Of a DNA stretch of 64,000 nucleotides, positions 58,201 through 64,000 are shown piece by piece. Under the pieces are notes generated by a model. It was not told the origin of the DNA, made no database searches, and was given only the letters and a program-made list of their open reading frames with translations. This DNA is from Capitulum mitella. Taxonomy: Eukaryota > Arthropoda > Thecostraca > Pollicipedomorpha > Pollicipedidae. The position numbers were made by a program, and so were the translations under genes. The stretch covers positions 25,485,398 through 25,549,397 of the forward strand of contig CP099841.1 in the NCBI GenBank assembly GCA_030062745.1, given 5' to 3'. Position 1 is the stretch's first letter; each line of letters starts with the position of its first letter.

Positions 58201-59476
58201 CACGCAGGTTCATTTCCATAACTTTACCGTTCTTAAAGCGGCTAATGAGCTACATGTGACCCCCAAAAAACTGGCCTGATTTTATGCATGGAAACCCTTT
58301 CTGACCGGAAACAGGAAAGACTTCGAACCATATTAATTATTTTCATTTTTTACTGTTTGACAACAAAATAAATGGAAAAGATTTGTACTTTCAGGGGATT
58401 CCGGACGAGAAACATGATTTAGTTTCAAGACCATTTACCGAGCCTTACTTTACAAATAAGAAAAACGTTATGTCTCCATCAAAATCATAGGAAAAAAGCC
58501 AAAAAAGTGATGTGTGCCTCCTTCTTCAAACAAAAATATTGTGTTGTTACGCTCGCTACATCCCGGCCCCAACCAACATTTCTACCATACCCGGTCAGAT
58601 GTGCGGAAATGCTCGTCGCACACCTTTTTATCATCTTACTCTGGGCCGCAAATTGGCCATGAAATGAGTCAAAAACTGACTACGCCAATGAAAAAGCAAT
58701 TTCCATTCTGGCTGTTTAAGCAAAAGCTTTTAATGACAGTCAAGATTTTATAATATGTCTACCAAAAGGCGTTTACTTTCTTACGTATTAAAAATGCCCA
58801 GTCATATGTGATCGCGGTGCTGATTTAGATCAAGGTCGATTGTATCAGGAAAGACCTTAACATTAACTTTGTAAATTTACTCAGAATATTTCTTTGTGCA
58901 GCCAACACCTGATTTTTTCATGCTCCGTTCAAGTTAGGCGTTGATATTAATGTTACGTGCCGCACAGCTCAGTTTCCAGCATAGGAAATCATAGGAAAAT
59001 AATATTCCTATGCATAGGAAATCCTATGCGCCGCCGTACGCTGTTACACAGAGTCGTTAAACCACGTGGCAAGGTTTGGCATTAGTCAGTAGGAATCCAC
59101 TGCCACTGCCACAAATAGTTACATTGGGCGCAAGTACCGAAGGCTTTTGAAAAAAGACTTCTTACGAGTTACCAACGACCACTGGTAATATACCAAACTG
59201 CCTTTTCCTCTGTGATGCTCGTTGAGACAAGATTCAGACTAATTACAAATTGAGCTTAATGATGAGCATACAAACATTTGGCTTGATTTTTACGGAACCA
59301 AAAGGTCACTTTTCTATGAGTACAGCATAACGCACTATGACATCACAGTCCCATTTAAAACGTGCCCGGTGTTTAGGAGGTGATTTTACTTACAGCTTGC
59401 AAACTGCACGCGGCATTCCTGAGTATCGAATGGATACGAGGAGAATTCCATGTTGCAGGTGACTGATGTTCGCAAA
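52113..59476 (-). CDS. Cys-loop (pentameric) ligand-gated ion channel, partial: five 3' exons, probably anion-selective
   Basis: Joined exons 59476-59394, 58065-57922, 57386-57182, 53004-52815 and 52283-52113 give 263 residues plus stop, with every splice phase matching. The protein is a plasma-membrane neurotransmitter-gated channel subunit. In order: the Cys-loop (Cys, 13 residues including YPFD, Cys); WDWLG and a NAS glycosylation site; loop C with a second Cys pair (CHQYNNQEDC), as in glycine, glutamate-Cl and histamine-Cl receptors; RLRRR then TM1; TM2 preceded by PGR; TM3 (SDVWYVGCLTFEFLIILEYV); a short cytoplasmic loop of about 60 residues; and TM4 (MDRVSRWVVAILFFFFNVGF) ending six residues before the stop. 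PGR in place of the PAR of anion channels, and no Glu before TM2, favour chloride permeability; this is inference. The signal peptide and first half of the ligand-binding domain are missing and probably lie beyond 64000. The exact ligand cannot be stated. Confidence 0.92.
52815..53004 (-). CDS. Receptor exon: TM2-TM3 loop, TM3 and start of cytoplasmic loop
   Basis: Acceptor GCCGCCAG before 53004, donor GTGAGG after 52815. The exon completes the split Leu codon and encodes TGVEVSYIRASDVW (the VSYVKAIDVW family motif), TM3 with LEYVV, and a basic start of the cytoplasmic loop. 63 full codons, ending in phase 0. Confidence 0.93.
53196..53570 (+). repeat. 16-bp degenerate tandem array (AATGTACGTAAGCGCA type)
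   Basis: About 22 units of 14-17 bp, for example AATGTACGTAAGCGCA, AATGTACGTATGGCA, AATGCACATATGGCA and AATATACGTAAGCACA. The same unit occurs in inverted orientation at 56445-56790. Open frames through the array (CAFATRTFVLTYICA and similar) are repeat artefacts. Confidence 0.85.
53861..54005 (+). mobile_element. Fragment related to the 49-kb inverted-terminus element
   Basis: CCGGCACCGCCTTGGG at 53860-53875 is identical to the left end of the element at 49017. It is followed by similar words CCTCCCTCG and CCTAAATAA in the same order. The opposite end was not found; MITE copy D begins shortly after. Confidence 0.5.
54081..55282 (+). mobile_element. 1.2-kb TTAA-flanked MITE-like element, copy D (inside the receptor intron)
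   Basis: TTAA at 54081-54084 and 55279-55282. The left end is CCCGCGGACGACCGTGGG and the right end reads back CCCTCCCCTGACTGAGG. Same orientation as copy A and the most diverged of the four. It lies in the intron in the orientation opposite to transcription of the receptor gene. Confidence 0.83.
56445..56790 (-). repeat. 16-bp degenerate tandem array, inverted relative to 53196-53570
   Basis: Units read CGTACATTTGCGCTTA on plus (CGTACATTTGCCGCG, CGTACATTTTCCCTTA, CGCACATTTGTGCTTA), which is the reverse complement of the AATGTACGTAAGCGCA unit of the first array. About 20 units. Confidence 0.85.
57182..57386 (-). CDS. Receptor exon: loop C second Cys, pre-TM1, TM1 and TM2
   Basis: Acceptor CCACCCCCAG before 57386, donor GTGAGT after 57182. 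It encodes EDCHSTLLLTTRLRRR, TM1 (FFFLWDTFLPCVLLVTTSWL), the linker LPPEVIPGRM and TM2 (VLCITSLLALLTMFTSS). 205 bp: two bases complete a split Gln codon, and the last two begin a split Leu codon. Confidence 0.93.
57922..58065 (-). CDS. Receptor exon: beta strands between Cys-loop and loop C
   Basis: Acceptor GTTGTTCTCGGCAG before 58065, donor GTGAGT after 57922. 144 bp encode Y(split)-THNASNMLWDWLGHEGD, then NELDRGNFVVSIERS and THCHQYNN. Two other AGs upstream (near 58128 and 58147) give longer frames, but only this one restores the family's FxSY...W spacing after the Cys-loop. Confidence 0.88.
59394..59476 (-). CDS. Receptor exon: Cys-loop (83 bp)
   Basis: Acceptor TTTGCCTCCAG before 59476, donor GTAAGT after 59394. 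It encodes LRTSVTCNMEFSSYPFD then TQECRVQFAS. The two cysteines are separated by 13 residues, the defining feature of the family, with the Pro-Phe-Asp core intact. Its 83-bp length and its end after an Ala-Ser pair before Tyr match what I recall for the Cys-loop exon of vertebrate GABA-A receptor genes. Confidence 0.9.
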
Positions 59477-61816
59477 CTGGAGGCAAACGTACCGTCACGG
59501 TTAGGGCATTTCTAAGCGTTCCGACCGATAAACAGGGTTTTTCACACGAGACAAGTGGAGCAACTGTCTTGCGCAACTCAGAATCAACTGAAGACACCTC
59601 AGTCCTTGTCAGTACTAATATGGGGATTGTTGCAATCCCCTGACGTTTTTCACAAGTTGACCACTAAAGACTGCTTCGATCGCTCTGAAGTATCACATAG
59701 CTGACGTTCAAACCTTTTAACGTATTCCCTAGAAATGTGTGGTGAGTGTGTCGAGGCGAATGAAGGTGTGGATGAAAGATGAGTGAATCAGAATGAACGA
59801 ACCAGTCAAATTCTGCCGAGCAAACCCTGACAGGTTACAGACTTATGACTTTTTTCCAAAACGCCGATTTGCGTAGTAACAACAGTTTCAGTTCTTTTAC
59901 TGCCGGGAATCGTTCTAAGGTTATCATGAGCACCCTACAACTTTTGTCCAATGAGGTGCTATGGAAACTAGGATTTACTGACATAACCTCATTGAGGTCG
60001 CCCGTAAAGTCAATTTGTAGTTTGAAAATAATCAAACTGGGTATTGCTGTGTACCAAAAGGACCAAGCCACGGGCTCGTTTTCGTTTCGTTGCTCTATCA
60101 CGTCACGTTTGGAAAGGGCTAGAGGGTCGTTCCACCCCTATCTTCCCACCCCGTACTAGTGAATGTGGTCAAAAGGCGAATGTTGACCAGGGTCAAATTG
60201 CAGATCAACAGCAACAGTGATTCTTGCATTCAACACCACAACAAAAAAATCAGTGATTTGTAATGGTGGTAGAGTTCGCAGCAGATTCGAATAATTCTAT
60301 TATAATCATTATAGAAGGGCGCGAGAACGTTTTTGCACGATGAGAAAGGTACCGACGCGGGGATAGAGATTTTAATCATGACGTCCAAATGAGGATTTAA
60401 TGGTTAATTAACAGTTAAAACCATGAAGAAACAAACCAAGGTTTAGTCTGTCTCTTGACGATGCACTGCGAGTTTGACAAATAATTCTTTGTTTTTAGTT
60501 TTATTTTTTTCAGTTCCTATGACGTGGCGGTAAATGCTAGAACGAACCGAGCACCGACACCACCCTAGCAAGTGCCACACGAAAAATGCAACGAGTGCTG
60601 CACTGCACAACACTCAGGCTGACGTGACTCAGCAAAAAACGAAGACATTCCATAAGACAGAAACACCCTTGCATTCTGTATTCAACTGTTCGCGGATAAG
60701 GCTCGCGAGTCAGTTTAATATCCATTGCAAAAGCTTTTCGATAAATTTTAAACCACATGACGGCACGCTCCGCGATCCTGCCATGTGCCTACTGACAAAG
60801 CGAATTGCAATGATACAATTTACACGCAGTTTTCAGGTACTGGCAGGGTCTCGGCATCCGTCTTTTCATTTTGAAATGGCTGCCATGAAGCTCATCATGG
60901 ATGACACAAGGACCATGGTCATGTCATGCAGGTCATAAGCGACTTTAGGTGCGGTCAACATCTGTCAGTACCTAACTTTGTACAAGATGAATTTTCCTCT
61001 TTTTTTGGGGGGGGGAAGGGGGAAGTTTGGTTTTAGCGACCAAGGTATTGCAGATACAAAGCAACAAAGCCAATGTTTCAGTGTTTCGCCAAATTCTACA
61101 CAGAAGAACCATGCCAAAAGCCAAAGGTCAGGTGGCAACCTAATTGTATCTCCTTTCCAAGATTGCACTTGGGTCACTTTTTGAAAAATATTATTGGTCG
61201 CGGAAAATCAGTTCATTTCATACTACATATATCGTACCCTATGCCGACCATCATTGCCGTGCTTTTGTGCTCCTGAAGTTGTCGGCATATAACTACGCCT
61301 TTTAGGGCTTTTGCCTGCCATCATCGGAAACCTTGAGGTCAACAAGTGATAAACATCTGGGGCGACAGGTTGACGAACTGTCGATTTCAGTTTCAATCGG
61401 CAAAATCGGACCATTGTGTCCTGCGATACACAGGGGCGGAAAATGACCCCAGTAACTTGAGGTTGGAGAAAAATCCCAGGCAGTTCCAGGATTATCAGCC
61501 TTTTGTTACGCTGCCCGTGTCGAACATAATGTTTTATTGTTCCATATTTTGGCTCTGATTATCAGGAATAAAAACCTTTGTTATCACTAAAATCAGCGAC
61601 ACATAAAGTCAGCGACTCAACACGCCCTTGAAGAGGTCAACTATCTTTCAAGGCCTGATTTGTTGTTAAGCATATGTGCAAACAGTGCCATATCGAAAAC
61701 TGTCCCAACATCTCGCCAAAGTCCCGAGGAAGAAATCAAGATGTGGTTCTGCTCTGCGAAAAGGCTTGCATGCTCTCGAGAATGACGTCATAACTTGGTA
61801 ACCTGGCGCGACCTGG

Positions 61817-61899
<83 letters not shown>

Positions 61900-64000
61900 T
61901 AAAGAGAGAGAAACGATGCAGAAATGACGCAAGTCAGTTGCTGCATATTTCATTCCCTTGAAATGGACCGTTTGCCGTCGGTCTAAGAAAAAAAACCTCG
62001 TACTGGCTGGCAATCATTCCCTTGTCCTATGAAGGTTAAAACAGACCAAGGTTCATTTCACAGATAGTACGATTCATATACCATAAGTAACAGAACAACT
62101 TAAAATTTACGCATTAACCGAGATATTTAGGCGGCAAGTTCTACTTTTATCCACTGGAGCACTATTGTCTTACTGCATGTCTTGCACAAACATGGTATGG
62201 AAATAGGATAAATGCGTCACATGATGCTTTGAAAGTTCTGGTGCACCGCATGGCACCTTTTTAATTTCCGGCTGGATACCGAAGATTATAGGTGCAAACT
62301 TAGCCAGCTGGTATATCGAACCGGACAGCAAAGTAAATTTGCTCGCATAACAACGACTACGAAAGTTGCTGTAATTAATCCGCGTACAACCGCTGCCGAC
62401 GCTAGGGGTAGCCCTCCGACGTTCCCGGGTTCCCGAGATGTCTGTGATCTCGGGATCTATCGAAACCACAAAGATCAAGCTGACACCAATCGAAAACGAT
62501 CGGCCCCGCGCACCGCTCGCGGCGCCTGCTTAACCTCATGGTCTTTTGGAGACGTCAAGACCTTTCTAGTGCTGCGTAGTAAGTATTCGTTGTCATCCAG
62601 CTCCCCTAAACAACGTGATACACGCCGACCCAGCGCCGGAGGTGGCTGCGTGCATCTTGCGGTGACGGACAAGGGATGAGGCTGTTCGAGAAGAGATCGG
62701 ACGTCTGTATGTCGTTGGCAATTGGACTGTATCGCAGCAGATGGATAACTGCTCTTTAGAACCTTTTTATTCTTTTATAACTTTTACTGAAAAGAACCAA
62801 AAACAAAACCACTGTTTTCCAACGACCAAGCTCTTTGCAATGACTTCTCTACTTTTTAAACCCTACCAGCATTCCATATTTCCCCATCTTTATCGTTATG
62901 GAGAGTGGTACGACCCCCAGCCATTTCCAAACCTGGCGTGATGGAGAAGCAAAACAAAACGTGCGAGAAGCTTGGTCTTCTGGCTACATTATGTTACATA
63001 ATCTTTTAAAACTACACACCGGTCTTGTAGGTGCCGTCAAACCAGGTTGCATATAAAGGTGTCAGTTGATTCCAGTTCCCATTGGATCCCATGTGACGCA
63101 ACCTATACAGCTCTTTGAAGTATTCCCGAACGATTTATAGTTATAATGAAGGATTAAAACGAACTCTACTGTCGTGATGGGACTTGGCATCCTCAGTTAC
63201 TTCATGGCCCTTCAGAGGTCAAAAAAGATCAAGGAAGACCAGAAACATGGGCTAATGATTTTGGCCTAAAGTGACTTTGAACCACGTGAGGAAACATGTG
63301 CGGAGGTCATTGACTCCAATAAGTGATGGCCATAAATAAAACTGAGAAAACGCCATAAGCCGGGTAAAGGCCCCTTTACACGCGCGGCTCTGCCGCTTGA
63401 ACGGTCGCGTCCATCTTGCGACTGTCGAATGATGACGTTTTATGACGTATTCATTGCGTTCACGCCAATCGGCGATCGCGTGAACTAGAAAACCTGTCGT
63501 GCGACAGATTAAGTGCGTCCAAGCCTACTGCTCTGGGCGACATGGAGCCGGATTAGAGAATCTGAATCACCGTACTCGATTGTTGGCGGGCCATACTGAC
63601 CACGGGTTGGTTGATCCAGGTTCGCGGAGCCATAGCTATGACGGAGCATACTCATATGTATGACGTAATCAATCACGTGATGACCTCTGTCAGCTGTTGC
63701 CAGACGCGGTTGCCTTGCCGCCACGTCAGACAAACCGCTCCTGTAAACGTTTGCTATATGATGACGGGCCGTTACCGTTCAGGATTGCTCCATAGTATAA
63801 CTCACAGAAAAAGATACCGCCACCATGACCTGCCACGACATTGACTTGGAATTTCCAAATCGTGTTTGACGACTGGAATTCTCCCTCTATGTTTTCGTGC
63901 TGTGGTTGGGCGCGTTTTAGAGCTAGACGCATTGCTTAATTGCGGTTATTGTTTGTTACCAGCTGTTCCATGAAACGGTATTATTAACCGAAAGGAACGA
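59477..64000. other. Upstream intron of the receptor gene; no recognisable gene
   Basis: AT-rich DNA in which I searched the minus strand for the preceding exon (W-x-D-x-R-L and I-W-x-P motifs) without success; it is probably beyond the window or too diverged. It contains an AT microsatellite (61819-61896), G-runs near 61007-61023, and a few small frames (62475-62672 minus, 63726-63932 minus) without family resemblance. Confidence 0.45.
61819..61896. repeat. AT microsatellite
   Basis: Uninterrupted (AT)n of 78 bp. Confidence 0.97.

Noticed and set aside
59835-60140. WNDPLALS-like reading on the minus strand, resembling the W-x-D-x-R-L motif of ligand-gated channels
   Set aside because: The following residues lack the I-W-x-P strand and other family features, and no donor in the required phase follows. 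Judged coincidental.
63726-63932. Minus-strand frame with NTIWKF and a GTGAGT donor, considered as an upstream receptor exon
   Set aside because: The phase after the donor does not match the Cys-loop exon, and the expected Pro after IWx is missing. Not convincing enough to annotate.
1-64000. CRISPR array, bacterial defence system or operon
   Set aside because: The tandem arrays lack the repeat-spacer pattern, no cas genes are present, and the window is clearly eukaryotic.

Overview
This is a eukaryotic, repeat-rich genomic window. It most likely comes from an arthropod, and I lean towards a crustacean. The reasons are: genes with introns, a FOXO C-terminus of arthropod type, a divergent Cys-loop receptor of the kind expanded in crustaceans, no bacterial operon structure, and many minisatellites, MITE-like elements and LINE fossils. 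The species assignment is inference.

Three host genes can be supported. (1) 456-1094 (+) is the last coding exon of foxo, carrying the C-terminal transactivation domain; the rest of foxo lies upstream of the window. (2) 21322-21945 (-) is a complete, intronless GILT (gamma-interferon-inducible lysosomal thiol reductase) gene with a TATA box at 22001-22006. (3) 52113-59476 (-) is the 3' part of a pentameric Cys-loop ligand-gated channel gene. I rebuilt it from five exons (83, 144, 205, 190 and 171 bp) whose splice phases all agree. It covers the Cys-loop, loop C and TM1-TM4; the 5' exons were not found and probably lie beyond the right edge.

Layout. 1-21 kb: foxo and about 20 kb of mostly non-coding DNA downstream of it. 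This is a mosaic of GC-rich islands, several coding-looking minisatellites (42, 30, 60, 21 and 23 bp units), and short AT-rich segments inside GC-rich DNA that look like candidate cis-regulatory elements. 21-22 kb: GILT. 22.4-26.6 kb: a head-to-tail tandem duplication with a unit of about 2.1 kb. 26.6-48 kb: gene-poor repeats, including three copies of a 1.2 kb TTAA-flanked MITE-like element, AT microsatellites, a 31-bp degenerate minisatellite and a 288-bp tandem duplication. 48-51.4 kb: two oppositely oriented fragments of a CR1/L2/Jockey-like LINE, one split by a roughly 1.0 kb element with inverted termini. 52.1-59.5 kb: the receptor gene. Its largest intron holds a fourth MITE copy and two arrays of the same 16-bp unit in opposite orientation. 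59.5-64 kb: no recognisable gene.

Most notable for follow-up: the MITE family carries TGACCT/AGGTCA half-sites, with an exact ecdysone-response-element consensus in two copies; the receptor intron could fold into a long RNA duplex; foxo has a duplicated splice acceptor that would give an isoform without the transactivation domain. I see no CRISPR array, prokaryotic system or confident RNA gene.
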